Assembly: GCF_035918155.1 (NCBI RefSeq)
Contig: NZ_CP109327.1
Location: 496,001-560,000 of the forward strand
Direction of reading: 5' to 3'
DNA: 64,000 nucleotides
From: Streptomyces sp. NBC_01591
Lineage (GTDB): Bacteria; Actinomycetota; Actinomycetes; Streptomycetales; Streptomycetaceae
In this document: positions 34,672-52,611 of the stretch, one piece after another
Position numbering within the stretch: the stretch's first letter is position 1
Layout: each line of letters begins with the position of its first letter
Program-made: the position numbers and the translations under genes
Notes under the pieces: generated by a model
The model's database searches: none
What the model was told of the DNA's origin: nothing
Seen by the model: the letters and a program-made list of their open reading frames with translations, nothing else

Positions 34672-35941
34672 ACCCGCCCCCGCCGGCGGCGCCTTCCACC
34701 GCTTCATTGCCGACGCCGCCCGCACCGGCAGCCTCGTCGTGCAGCCCCGTATGGGCTTCGCCGACCCCGCCCGGATGCGCACCGGCCTGATCGCCACCCG
34801 TGCCGCCGACGCCACCACCGTCGGCACCCTCACCCTGGACAGCTTCACCCGCGTCGGCGATTACGCCGCCGCCGCCCGCGCCGTCGCCCAGGACCACCAC
34901 CTCAACGGCTATCCGCTGGTCAGCATGCCCATCGAGACCACCACCGGTCTCCTCGACGGCGTCCACGGCCCCGGTTTCCCCGTCCAGGTACGGCACGGCT
35001 CCGCACAGCCCGGCCGGATCGTCGAAGCCCTCATCGCCGCCGGACTCGACGCCACCGAGGGCGGCCCTGTCTCCTACTGCCTGCCCTACGGCCGCACCCC
35101 GCTGGCCACCTCGGTCCGCGCCTGGGCCGAAGCATGCCGCAGGCTCGCCGCACTGCGCGAGGCCGGCACCGAACCGCACCTGGAGACCTTCGGCGGCTGC
35201 ATGCTGGGCCAGCTCTGCCCGCCCTCCCTGCTCGTCGCCCTCTCCGTCCTGGAAGCCATGTTCTTCCGCCAGCACGGCCTGCGCAGCATCTCCCTCAGCT
35301 ACGCCCAGCAGACCAGCCGCGAACAGGACGAGGAGGCCGTCCACGCGCTGCGCGCCCTCGCCGCCGACCAACTCCCGGACACCTCCTGGCACGTGGTCGT
35401 CTACGCGTACATGGGCGTCTATCCGGAGACCTGGGACGGTGCGCTGCGGCTCGTGGCGGACGCCGCCCGGCTCGCCGTGCGCACCGGCGCCACCCGGCTC
35501 ATCGTCAAGACACCGGCGGAGTCGGCCCGCATCCCCTCCGTCGAGGAGAACGTCATCGCGCTGGAGACCGCCGCCGCTGCCGCCCGCACCACGCGGCCGG
35601 CCGCTCCGCCGCCGTCCACCGGCATCGAGGCGGAGGCCCGCTCCCTCGTCGAGGCCGTCCTGAACCTGCACGACGACCTCGGCCAGGCCCTGATCCGCGC
35701 CTTCGCCCACGGCTACCTCGACGTCCCCTTCTGCCTGCACCCCGACAACGCGGGGCGCACCCGCAGCTTCATCTCCGACCGCGGCCGGCTGGAGTGGTCC
35801 CGCACCGGGTCGCTCCCGCTCGGCCGGCCCACCGCCGCACAGCCGTCCCGGCGGCTGACCTCGTCCGGACTGCTGCAAGCGCTCAACCACGTCAAGAACC
35901 GCTACGACGACCCCGCCGCCCGCCTCGACAGGGCGAGCTGA
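34652..35941 (+). CDS. Methylaspartate (glutamate) mutase large subunit
   Basis: This 429-residue TIM-barrel subunit is the catalytic partner of the B12 protein. Family blocks are visible: QPRMGFADPARMRTGL, VGTLTLDSFTRVGDY, GYPLVSMPIETTTG, the RHGS and GGPVSYCLPYGRTPL substrate-binding region, SISLSYAQQTSREQDEEA, and IVKTPAESARIPS. Length is in the range of secondary-metabolism mutases, slightly under the fermentative 480. ATG 34652 has GGAAGG upstream. Together the pair supplies 3-methylaspartate, a known nonribosomal building block in acidic lipopeptides and related compounds. No separate reactivating factor is in the window. Confidence 0.88.
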   Translation: MPMPSAEPAPAGGAFHRFIADAARTGSLVVQPRMGFADPARMRTGLIATRAADATTVGTLTLDSFTRVGDYAAAARAVAQDHHLNGYPLVSMPIETTTGLLDGVHGPGFPVQVRHGSAQPGRIVEALIAAGLDATEGGPVSYCLPYGRTPLATSVRAWAEACRRLAALREAGTEPHLETFGGCMLGQLCPPSLLVALSVLEAMFFRQHGLRSISLSYAQQTSREQDEEAVHALRALAADQLPDTSWHVVVYAYMGVYPETWDGALRLVADAARLAVRTGATRLIVKTPAESARIPSVEENVIALETAAAAARTTRPAAPPPSTGIEAEARSLVEAVLNLHDDLGQALIRAFAHGYLDVPFCLHPDNAGRTRSFISDRGRLEWSRTGSLPLGRPTAAQPSRRLTSSGLLQALNHVKNRYDDPAARLDRAS

Positions 35942-36021
35942 TCCGAGCGGCCCCCGCCCCGGTGCCCCTCCGCCACCGGTGGCTGGTGCCCCCGACCCGG
36001 CAACGACAGGACAGGACAGAC

Positions 36022-37035
36022 ATGACACTTCAGACGGATCTCCCGTCGGCGCCCGAGGCCGCCGCGTTGCCCTCACCGTTGGACCACCTGCGCGACCCGC
36101 GCACCCACGCGGCCTTGCGCATCCAGCAGGCACTCATGGCCGGTGCCCGTTCCTTCCTGCGCTCCGACGGCGCCGTGGAGATGGCCCACCCGGTCATCGG
36201 CCCCGTCACCGACCCGGGCTCGCGCGGCGCCAAGCAGGTCGACGTCGACTACTACGGCCACCGCTACAAGCTGATGACCAGCGCCATCCTCTACAAGCAG
36301 GCATCGCTGCTGGCCTTCGACCGCATCTTCCTCATCGCGCCCAACGTCCGCCTCGAACCCGTCGAGACCAGCAGCACCCACCGCCACCTCACCGAGTTCC
36401 GGCAGATCGACGTCGAGTACGCGGGCGCCACCCGGGACGATGCCATGGGCGTCGCTGAGCGGCTGGTCCGCCACGCCGTGACCACCGTCGTCGACGGGTG
36501 CGGCGACGACCTCGCCGTCCTCGGCCGCGACCCCGACGCCCTGCGCCGCCGCGTGGCCCGGCCGTTCGCCCGCGTCCCGCACGGCGAGGTCGTCGACGGT
36601 CTGCGCCGCGACGGGTACCCGCAGGCCGCCGGCACCGAGATCGAGTGGGAGGCCGAGGAGCGCATCTCCCGCCAGGCCGACGCCCCGTTCTTCATCGTCG
36701 GCTACCCCAAGGGCTCCCGCGGCTTCTACGACAAGGAGAGCACGGCCGAGCCCGGCACCCTGCTCAACTTCGACCTCATCGCCCCCGAGGGCTGCGGCGA
36801 ACTGTGCAGCGGCAGCGAACGCGAGTACGACTACGCGGCCCTGGTCACCCGGATGCGCGAAACAGGCGAGAACCCCTCCAAGTACGCCTGGTACCTCGAC
36901 GTCGCCCGGCACGGCATCCCCAGCAGCGCCGGCTTCGGCATCGGCCTGGAGCGCCTGACCCGCTGGGTCACCGGCCTGGACTCCGTCTGGCGGACCACAG
37001 CCTTCCCGAAGATCGCGGGGGTCGTGTCGCCGTGA
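36022..37035 (+). CDS. AsnRS-like catalytic core protein (possible asparagine-forming ligase)
   Basis: This 337-residue class II synthetase core related to AsnRS/AspRS has no N-terminal OB-fold anticodon-binding domain. Motif 2 is PNVRLEP...HRHLTEFRQIDVEY with the ATP-contacting Arg110. Motif 3 is GFGIGLERL (304-312). Truncated paralogues of this kind in archaea (AsnA-type) amidate free aspartate using ATP and ammonia. Sitting after the 3-methylaspartate genes, it may amidate aspartate or 3-methylaspartate, which fits four Asn-type adenylation pockets. Alternatives are activation of an amino acid for another transfer, or a resistance role. The start ATG 36022 follows CAGGACAG, and its stop overlaps the next gene. 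Confidence 0.75.
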   Translation: MTLQTDLPSAPEAAALPSPLDHLRDPRTHAALRIQQALMAGARSFLRSDGAVEMAHPVIGPVTDPGSRGAKQVDVDYYGHRYKLMTSAILYKQASLLAFDRIFLIAPNVRLEPVETSSTHRHLTEFRQIDVEYAGATRDDAMGVAERLVRHAVTTVVDGCGDDLAVLGRDPDALRRRVARPFARVPHGEVVDGLRRDGYPQAAGTEIEWEAEERISRQADAPFFIVGYPKGSRGFYDKESTAEPGTLLNFDLIAPEGCGELCSGSEREYDYAALVTRMRETGENPSKYAWYLDVARHGIPSSAGFGIGLERLTRWVTGLDSVWRTTAFPKIAGVVSP

Positions 37036-38258
37036 CCCAGCTGGCTGCACCCGGCCTGCCCGAGGACACCGTCCGCGCCCGGGCCCGCGACGGCGCCGCC
37101 GCCGTCTTCCCGCCCCTGAACAGCTACGGCACCGCCGTCTTCGGCGCCGCCCCCGAATCCGCCGGCGACGAGATCGACGGACTGCGCCTGGCCCCGCCCG
37201 TCTTCATGCCGGGCCGCCTGGCCAAGCTCATCGACCTCGGCCGCGAACCCCTCTACTCCGATGTCCGCCTCGATACCGCCCTCGGCGGCTTCACGGCTCC
37301 GCTGCCGGTCTACCTGTCGGCTCTCGGCTCCACCCACGTCACCGGCATCAGCCTCGCCCTCAGCCGCCAGGCCGGACGGCTCGGCATCCCCATGGTCATC
37401 GGCGAGAACGTCGCCCCCATGAACGGCTTCCGCTCCAGCGGCGACGACCACCGCAAGGGCCTGCTGGAACGCGTCCAGGCGTACTGCGAGGAACTCCCCG
37501 ACGGCGTAGGCGGCATCTGCGTCCAGCAGAGCACCGAGGACGCCGACTCCGAGGTCTGGAACCAGGTCTACAGCGACCCCGCCGTCACCGGCCTCCTGGC
37601 CACCGGCCGCCTCGGCTTCGAACTCAAGGTCGGCCAGGGTGCCAAGCCCGGCCTCGGCGGCCTCACCATGATCAGCGAAGCGGTCGCGGCCGACCTCGCC
37701 GGACAGTACGCCGTCGAACGGCTGGGCCCCAGCGCCTCTTCGATCCTGCGCTGCGCGAGCCCGGGCACCTTCACCGACGAGATCTTCCGCCGGCAGATCC
37801 AGCTCATGCGCAACAACTACCCACGCGCCCGCTGCTGGGTGAAGCTCTTCCCCGGCCGCGACATCGGCCAAGCCGCCACCATCGCCTGGGACGCCGGCGC
37901 CGACGCCGTCGCCGTCGACGGTGCCGAGGGCGGCACCGGCTGGGCCCCGACCGGCTTCCTCGGCCACGTCGGACTGCCCCTCTCCGAATGCCTGCGCCGC
38001 GTCGACCCCGCCGGCCGCACCCTCCTCGCCAGCGGACGTGTCTGGGACGGCATCCGCGCCGTGAAACTGCTCGCCCTCGGCGCCCGCGCCGTCGGCCTCG
38101 GCCGCGCCGCACTGATCGCCGCCGACGAGGACCCCGAGCACGGCCTCGAACGCCTGCTGGACGCCATGGCACTGGAATTGCGCATGGCTGTCAGCGCACT
38201 GGGCCGCTACGCGGCGGAGGAGACCGGCCCCGAAGACCTTTGGGAGCCCCGGTCATGA
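37032..38258 (+). CDS. FMN-type glutamate synthase-like protein
   Basis: This 408-residue protein matches the central FMN/synthase barrel of GltB. The glutaminase domain and the C-terminal beta-helix are missing. Signatures are KVGQGAKPGLGG (2-oxoglutarate/FMN loop), ISEAVA, DAVAVDGAEGGTGWAP and LLASGRVWDGIRAVKLLALGARAVGLGRA (FMN phosphate-binding end of the barrel). An iron-sulfur Cys cluster is not evident. It could reductively aminate 2-oxoglutarate with ammonia, or oxidise/reduce another amino acid. Starts and stops overlap on both sides (GTG 37032, TGA 38258), so it belongs firmly to the operon. A role in glutamate recycling is my inference from the neighbouring Dap genes. Confidence 0.72.
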   Translation: MTQLAAPGLPEDTVRARARDGAAAVFPPLNSYGTAVFGAAPESAGDEIDGLRLAPPVFMPGRLAKLIDLGREPLYSDVRLDTALGGFTAPLPVYLSALGSTHVTGISLALSRQAGRLGIPMVIGENVAPMNGFRSSGDDHRKGLLERVQAYCEELPDGVGGICVQQSTEDADSEVWNQVYSDPAVTGLLATGRLGFELKVGQGAKPGLGGLTMISEAVAADLAGQYAVERLGPSASSILRCASPGTFTDEIFRRQIQLMRNNYPRARCWVKLFPGRDIGQAATIAWDAGADAVAVDGAEGGTGWAPTGFLGHVGLPLSECLRRVDPAGRTLLASGRVWDGIRAVKLLALGARAVGLGRAALIAADEDPEHGLERLLDAMALELRMAVSALGRYAAEETGPEDLWEPRS

Positions 38259-39202
38259 TCTACGAACACACCTACGAGCTGGTCACCGACGACCTCTTCG
38301 TCCTGCTGCCCCGGATGGTGCCCGGCTCGGACCTCTTCCTGAAGATCGAGGGCCTCAACCCGGCCGGCTCCGTCAAGCTGAAGACCGCGCTGAGCCTCAT
38401 CGAGGACGCCGAGCACCGCGGCGTCCTCACGCCGGGCGCCCGCGTCATCGAGTCCTCGTCCGGAAACCTCGGTATCGCCCTCAGCTCCATCTGCGCCACC
38501 AAGGGCTACCGCTTCACCTGCGTCGTCGACCCGAACACCAACGCCACCAGCATCGATCACATGCGTGCCCTGGGCGCCGAGGTGGTCGTCGTCGACACCG
38601 TCGACGCCAACGGCGGCTTCCTCCAGTCCCGCATCGCCCACATCCGGCGCCACATCGAAGCGGACCCGACCGTGGTCTGGCTCAACCAGTACGCCAACCC
38701 GGCCAACCCGCGCGCCCATTACGAACAGACCGCGCGCACCCTGCTCAAGACGGTCCAGCATCTCGACTACCTGTTCATCGGCGTCGGCTCCACCGGCACG
38801 TTCGTCGGCTGCGCGCAATACCTGCGCGAGTTCTCGCCGCACACCCGGATCGTCGCCGTCGACGCCCTCGGCTCCGTCGTCTTCGGCGCCGCACCCGGCC
38901 CGCGACGCATCCCCGGGCTGGGCGCCAGCCGCATCCCCGAACTGTTCGAACCCGGCCTCGCCGACGACGTGGTACTGGTAGCCGAGGAGGACGCCATACG
39001 CGAGTGCCGGCTGCTCGCCCGCACCCACGGCCTGCTCACCGGCGGCTCCACCGGCTCGGTCCTGGCCGCCGTCCGCCGCCGCGCCGACACCATCCCAGCC
39101 GGCTCCCGCATCGCCGCGATCTCTCCCGACCTCGGCGAGCGCTACCTCGGCACGGTCTACAACAACGACTGGGTCGAGCGGAACTTCGGCGTCCCCACCT
39201 GA
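38255..39202 (+). CDS. sbnA: 2,3-diaminopropionate biosynthesis, SbnA-like PLP enzyme
   Basis: This 315-residue beta-family PLP enzyme belongs to the cysteine synthase/SbnA group. The PLP lysine lies in LNPAGSVKLKTAL, the substrate loop is SSSGNLGIAL, and the phosphate-binding Gly/Ser loop is GVGSTGTFVG. SbnA joins O-phospho-L-serine with L-glutamate to form ACEGA, an N-linked amino acid adduct. VioB- and CmnB-like enzymes in tuberactinomycin clusters are relatives. The SbnB-like gene directly downstream makes a housekeeping cysteine synthase unlikely. The start overlaps the preceding stop (ATGA). Confidence 0.86.
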   Translation: MIYEHTYELVTDDLFVLLPRMVPGSDLFLKIEGLNPAGSVKLKTALSLIEDAEHRGVLTPGARVIESSSGNLGIALSSICATKGYRFTCVVDPNTNATSIDHMRALGAEVVVVDTVDANGGFLQSRIAHIRRHIEADPTVVWLNQYANPANPRAHYEQTARTLLKTVQHLDYLFIGVGSTGTFVGCAQYLREFSPHTRIVAVDALGSVVFGAAPGPRRIPGLGASRIPELFEPGLADDVVLVAEEDAIRECRLLARTHGLLTGGSTGSVLAAVRRRADTIPAGSRIAAISPDLGERYLGTVYNNDWVERNFGVPT

Positions 39203-39227
39203 TCCCGCCCGCGAAAGGCAACCACCG

Positions 39228-40235
39228 ATGTCAACCTTCCACGTGATCGACGGCTCCGTTACCCAGGATGTCATCGACTCCGCGCCGTCGGACGTCCTGG
39301 ACCTCGTGCGGGAGACCTACCTCCAGCACAGCCGCGGGGCCACCGTGAACCCCAACAGCCACTTCCTGCGCTTCCCGCACGATCCCGGCGCCCGGATCAT
39401 CGCTCTGCCCGCCCACCTCGGCGGCGACACACCGGTCTCCGGCCTCAAGTGGATCGCCAGCTACCCGCAGAACGTGAGCCAGAACCTGCCGCGCGCCTCC
39501 GCCGTCCTCCTGCTGAACGACGCCGAGACCGGCTACCCGTTCGCCTGCCTGGAGGCGTCCGGCATCAGCGCCGCCCGCACCGCGGCATCCGCCGCGCTCG
39601 CCGTGGAGACCCTCGCCGACGGCGACAGCCCGAAGACGGTGCTCTTCGTCGGCGCCGGCGTCATCGGCCGGACCGTCTCCGACTTCCTCGCGGCGCGCGG
39701 CACCAACGTCCGCGAATGCCTGGTCCACGACCACGTCGACGCGTACGCCGAGACCTTCGCCGCCTACGCCGCCGGCACCCACGGCTGGCAGACCCGCACC
39801 GTGGCACAGATCGACGCGGCCCTGGCCACCGCCGACCTGGTCATCCTCGCCACCACCGCGCCGGCGCCCTGGCTGACGGACCGGCAGACCCTCGTGCCGG
39901 GCCAGCTCATCCTGAACCTGTCCCTGCGCGACATCCACCCCACCGTCATGATCAAGTGCCACAACGTCCTGGACGACATCGACCACTGCCTCACCGCGCA
40001 GACCTCGCCCCATCTGACGGAGATGGAGTACGGCACGCGCGACTTCATCGACGGCACGCTGGCCGACGTGCTGCGCGGCGATGTGACCCTGGCCCACGAC
40101 CGCCCCACCGTCTTTTCCCCGTTCGGCCTCGGCGTCCTCGACCTGGCCGTCGGCTACCACATCTACCGAACCGCCCTGCGCACCGGTCGCGCCACCGAGA
40201 TACCGGGTTTCTTCCCCGAGTTGAAGCGCTGGTGA
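39228..40235 (+). CDS. sbnB: 2,3-diaminopropionate biosynthesis, SbnB-like dehydrogenase
   Basis: This 335-residue protein is of the ornithine cyclodeaminase/mu-crystallin fold. The NAD-binding loop is VLFVGAGVIGRTVSDFL. The substrate region includes GLKWIASYPQNVSQNLPRAS, and NDAETGYPFACLEASGISAARTAA is typical. SbnB oxidatively splits the SbnA adduct into L-2,3-diaminopropionate and 2-oxoglutarate with NAD+. The start has GAAAGG upstream and lies 25 nt after the SbnA-like gene. It is the last gene of the six-gene precursor operon and is followed by a long hairpin. The Dap it makes is probably a building block of the peptide. Confidence 0.87.
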   Translation: MSTFHVIDGSVTQDVIDSAPSDVLDLVRETYLQHSRGATVNPNSHFLRFPHDPGARIIALPAHLGGDTPVSGLKWIASYPQNVSQNLPRASAVLLLNDAETGYPFACLEASGISAARTAASAALAVETLADGDSPKTVLFVGAGVIGRTVSDFLAARGTNVRECLVHDHVDAYAETFAAYAAGTHGWQTRTVAQIDAALATADLVILATTAPAPWLTDRQTLVPGQLILNLSLRDIHPTVMIKCHNVLDDIDHCLTAQTSPHLTEMEYGTRDFIDGTLADVLRGDVTLAHDRPTVFSPFGLGVLDLAVGYHIYRTALRTGRATEIPGFFPELKRW

Positions 40236-40259
40236 GCCGGGCGGCACTGGCCGCATCCT

Positions 40260-40321
40260 CCGACGCCCCGGTCTCACGCTCCCACCGAACACCTGGTGGG
40301 ACCACGAGACCGGGGCGTCGG
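40260..40321 (+). terminator. Long composite hairpin after precursor operon
   Basis: A 16-bp outer stem (40260-40275 with 40306-40321, CCGACGCCCCGGTCTC/GAGACCGGGGCGTCGG) encloses an inner stem TCCCACC/GGTGGGA. It lies 24 nt after the SbnB-like stop. The next 300 bp (40322-40620) show no gene. Confidence 0.75.
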
Positions 40322-40622
40322 CATGTGCGCCGAAAGGGGCAGGGAGGGAAATGTGGGAATACCGGGGTGGAGACGTCACCCGCAGCGGGGGCCCGGGGCA
40401 GCGCCGGGCAGGGAGACCCCGAGGCCCCGAAGCCCCGCGCCGCCCCGGGCCGACAGCGCGGGCCGAGCCCCCGCAGCGGCCTCCGTCCCCGGTGCACCGC
40501 GCGGTCCGGCCTGGCGGGTCGGGTGGAGCCCCGGTGGGGCCGGGTGATGAAGGGACCGAGCAGGGCGGCGCTCTCCCCAGGCCACGGCCACCGCCGCTCA
40601 CGGACGACGGCGAGCCGATCAT

Positions 40623-40662
40623 GACGAGGGGCCCACCACGTTTCCGTGGTGGGCCCCTCGTC
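40623..40662. terminator. Perfect 18-bp stem terminator
   Basis: GACGAGGGGCCCACCACG (40623-40640) pairs fully with 40645-40662 across a TTTC loop. It sits 38 nt from the end of the thioesterase-containing NRPS gene and blocks read-through between convergent operons. Confidence 0.85.
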
Positions 40663-40700
40663 GGCTCTGCCGGCTCCCGTACTCCGGCGACGATCCGCGG

Positions 40701-43700
40701 TCAGACCTGCAGCAGCTCCCGTTCCCGGTCGGCGCCGCCGGCCGGCACCGCCTCCCGCAACGCGGAGACCACGGCGTCCAGTTGCTCGTCGCCCCTGACC
40801 ATCTCCATGTGACGACCCGGCATCGCCCGCTGGGCCAGACCTGCCGGGTAAAGCCCGCGCCAGTGGGCGAGGTACCGGGCCTCCGGTACCTCGTCACCGC
40901 TGCCGTCGCGCACCGTGTCGCTGACGAACAGCGTCGCCCTGGCCACCGAGCGGCCGGGCCGGTAGGCGGCGAGCGAGCGCACCTCGGCCTCCAGCACCGC
41001 AAAGGGAAGCCACTCGTCGAGCGTGACCAGATCCTCGTCGAGGTTCATCTCCGGAGCCAGACGTCGCAGCTCCCGCTCCGTCGTGGCCCGTTCGGCACCG
41101 TGCTCGTCCTGACCACGGCGCCACAACTCGTTCACCCGGCGGTACACCTCGGCGTGTCGCTGGAAGCGGTCCCGCTGGTCGTCGCCGGTCACCGCCGGCT
41201 CCAGCAGGTACAGACCGGCCACCTCCTCCGGGGCCTGCACGCCCATCGCGTGTGCAATCACCGCGCCGGTCGACCATCCGAGGATGGTGCACGGGCCCGC
41301 GGGCCGCACACGGCGGATCTCCCGCCAGTACCGGTCCGCGATCGACTCGATCCCGACGAGCGGCGCCTCGTCCGCGTTCAGTCCCGGCGCCTGGACGCCG
41401 TACACGGTGCACCTGCCCGTCAGGCATCGTGCGAGAGCCCGGTACGGGTGGGTGCTGCCGCCGCCCGGGTGCACGCAGAAAAGGACGGGCAGCTCCGGGT
41501 CCGCCACGGACGACAGGAGCACCACCAGCCCGGCCGACTCCGCTTGCGGGACGTCCAGCGCGGCAGCCAACTGGGCCACCGTCGGCTGCCGCACGAACTG
41601 CTGGAGGGAGACGCCCAGACCGGCTTCCCGCAGCCGAGAAACCACCCGCACCGAGCTGATCGACTGTCCGCCCAGTTCGAAGAAGTTGTCGTGGATGCCG
41701 ATGGTGTCGACGCCGAGGACGTCGGACCACACGCCGGCGATGGTCTCCTCCGTCGAGTTCCGGGGTGCGGTGTAGGTGGTGGCGAGTTCGGGGCGGTGGT
41801 GGCCGGGCGCGGGGAGCGCCTTGGTGTCGACCTTTCCGTTGGGTGTCAGGGGCAGTTGGTCGAGGGGGACGTAGGTGCTGGGGACCATGTAGTCCGGCAG
41901 TTGCCGCTGCAGGTGCGTGCGGAGTTCGGACGCGTCGGGACTGTGTTCCGGGGCGGGCACGACGTAGGCGACCAGACGCTTGTCCCCGGGGGTGTCTTCG
42001 CGGGTGGTGACGGCGGTGGTGTGGATGTGGGGGTGGGTGTTGAGGGCGGCTTCGATCTCGCCGAGTTCGATGCGGTAGCCGCGCAGCTTGATCTGGTTGT
42101 CGATCCGGCCGATGAACTCGAGGGTGCCGTCGGGCCGCCATTTGACCAGGTCCCCGGTGTGATAGGTGCGCGGATCGGGACGGGGCGGGGTGAAAGGGTT
42201 GGGGGTGAAGCGCTGGCGGGTGAGGTCGGACCGGTTGTGGTAGTGCCGGGCCAGACAGATACCGCCCAGCAGGGCGTGGCCGGGGATGCCGACGGGGGCG
42301 GGCTGGTTGTGGTGATCGACGACGTAGGCGGTGGTGTTCGTGATCGGCCGGCCCAGCGTGGTGGTGCCCCCGTGCGGATCAGGTGCGGTCGTCAGGCTCA
42401 TCACGTTCGCCACCGAGCCCTCGGTCGCGCCGTACTCGTTGCTGAACGTCGTTTGCGTGCTGCTGGTGCTCAGGAGCCGGGCGACCAACTGCGGGGTGAG
42501 ATTCTCGCCGCCGGCCACGATGGTGGTGATGTGATGACGCGCGCTACGGGTCTCCAGATGCGCGGCAAGGACCTCCAGATGGGAAGGAGTGGCCTTGAGG
42601 AAACTGATCGGGGTATCGGTGCAGATCAGGTCGATCGCCGCGTCGAACGCCGTCTGGTCCGGTGCGGTGACGGGAATGACGAGCTGCTGGCCCTGGATGA
42701 GAGGCAGGAACAGCGCCGTGATCGTCAGATCGAACGTCACCGACGAATACAGGACCGAACCGATCCCGCCCGGGATGTGCGCGGGATAGTTCTGATCACA
42801 CCAGTGCAGATAATTCACGACACCCCGGTGCTCGAGAGCGACACCCTTCGGCTTGCCCGTCGAACCCGAGGTATAGATCACATAGGCCAGATCGTCCGGA
42901 GAGGCCAGCGGTTCGGGATCGGTGTCCGGACCGGCCGGCCACTGAGTGTCGACCAGGATGCGCTCGATCCCGCCGGGCAGCCGGTCGGCCAGACCGGAAC
43001 TGGTGATGATCAACGGCGTGCCGGTGTCCTCGACCATGTAGGTGATCCGGTCGGTCGGATAGTCCGGATCGAGAGGAACAAACGCGGCACCGGCCTTCAG
43101 GATGCCCAGCAGCGTGGCAATGAGATCGGGCGAACGGTCGAGACAGACAGCAATCAGGGTGTCTGCGGTGACACCGGTGCCGCGGAGGTGGTGGGCGAGC
43201 CGGTTCGCACGGGCGTTGATGTCACCATAGGTCCAACGACGCCCCCCATCCGTGACAGCAACCGCATCAGGACTGGCCGCGACACGCTCCTCGACGAGCC
43301 GATGAATGGTCACGGCGTCCGGATACGGACCGGTGACACCATTCCACTCGACCAGCACCTCCCGCCGCTCCCCCACCGTGAGCATATTGAGATCGCCGAT
43401 GCGTGCGCCGGGCGAGTCCACTAGGGAGGTCAGCAGGCTCTCGAGGTGTCCGGCCATGCGCTCGATCGTCTTCGCGTCGAACCTGCTCCGGTCGTAGACG
43501 AAGCGGAACTCCAGGGCCCGGCCCGCCGATACGACGAGGGTCAGCGGGTACCCGGTGCGCTCCACACAGTTGACCAGGCGCCGGGTCAGTCCCTCGGGGA
43601 AGTCAGACGGCTTCTGCACCACCGGGTAGTTCTCGAAGACGAGGATCGACCGGAACAGTGGCTCGCCGCGCGGGATCCTGCTGTGCTTCTGCACGTCGAC

Positions 43701-44686
43701 GAGGTGACAGTACTCCCACTGCCGCATCTCCAGTTGTTCGTCCTGGAGATCCCTCAGCCACTCGGAGACGACCAGGTCGCCCGTGAGCCGGCCGCGCACC
43801 GGCAGCGTGTTGATGAACAGGCCCATCATCGACTCGACGCCGGGCAGATCGATCGACCGGCCCGAGATGGTGGAGCCGAACAGCACCTCGTCCTGGCGGC
43901 TGTACCGTGAGAGCAGGACCGACCACAGGCCCTGCACCAGTGTGTTCATCGTGACGCGCTGGGACTTGGCGTAGTCCCGGGCCCGCGCGAACAGCTCTGC
44001 GGAGGCGCACACCTCGAACTCGCCGACTCCCGTGTCACCGGTGTCCCGGTCGATGTGCAGGGCGGTGGGCTCCGTGATGCCCGCCAGGTAGTCGGTCCAG
44101 AACGCCGCGGAGCCGTCGTCCTGCCGGGAGTTGAGCCACTCGATGTAGCGGCGGTAGGGGACGGTCGGCGGCAGTTCGGCGGAAGTGCCGCCGAACAGCG
44201 CGCGGTAGAGGGCGAACAGCTCCTTCTGGAGGATCTGCACACTCCAGCCGTCGAGGAGGATGTGATGGAACGACCAGACAACGATCCGGCGCTCCTCCCC
44301 CATCCGCAGCACGGTGACCCGGACCAGCGGGGCCCGTGAGAGGTCGAACCCCCGGTCCCAGTCCTCCGCCAGGAAGGTGCTCAGCCGCTCCTCCTGACCG
44401 GACAGGCCGCGCAGATCCCTCACTTCGAAGGGGAGGGGAGCTTGGCGCTGCACCACCTGCACCGGCTCCGACACTCCCTCCCACACGAACGCGCTGCGCA
44501 GGATCGAATGCCGGTCGACGAGCTGCTGCCAGGCGGCTCCGAACAGCGTCTCGTCGAAGGGTCCTTCGACCTCCTCCGTCATCTGCACCATGTACGGGCG
44601 CGTGTCGGAAGTGTCCTCCAGCGAGTGGTAAAGCATGCCGAACTGCAGGGGCGAAAGTCCGTAGACGTCTTCCACGTTGTGCGCAC

Positions 44687-44690
<4 letters not shown>
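40701..44690 (-). CDS. Terminal NRPS module C-A-T-TE
   Basis: This is a 1329-residue last-module synthetase. The C domain (about 5-435) starts NVEDVYGLSPLQFGMLYHSL and has HHILLDGWS, the D-acyl-accepting (DCL) style, consistent with the epimerase ending the preceding protein. The A domain (about 455-955) has pocket D-L-T-K-V-G-E-V-A, Asn/Asp-type. T has LGGQSISSV. The thioesterase (about 1070-1310) has the nucleophile Ser1140 in GWSTGA and a C-terminal GRHMEM His; it would release the product by hydrolysis or cyclisation. The start overlaps the upstream NRPS stop (ATGA), and the N-terminal 20 residues look like a communication-mediating acceptor. Its A domain DNA is nearly identical to two others in the cluster. 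Confidence 0.95.
41668..43388 (-). repeat. Near-identical A-domain repeat, copy 1
   Basis: This 1.72-kb segment of the terminal module (end of carrier back through the A domain to its N-terminus) is almost base-for-base the same as 49446-51166; the one difference I noted changes Glu to Gly (PAPEHSP/PAPGHSP). It is also the same as 46245-47965 except for two short islands. Confidence 0.9.
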
Positions 44691-52564
<7,874 letters not shown>

Positions 52565-52611
52565 GATGTTCCGTCCTCTTCGTCTTCTCGCGTGGGCAAT
52601 GGGCCGCTGTT

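Noticed and set aside
36022..37035. Housekeeping asparaginyl-tRNA synthetase
   Set aside because: Lacks the anticodon-binding domain, is about 100 residues too short and is embedded in the precursor operon.
39228..40235. Reading the SbnB-like gene as true ornithine cyclodeaminase (proline synthesis)
   Set aside because: Adjacent SbnA-like gene and NRPS context favour 2,3-diaminopropionate formation, although the fold is shared.
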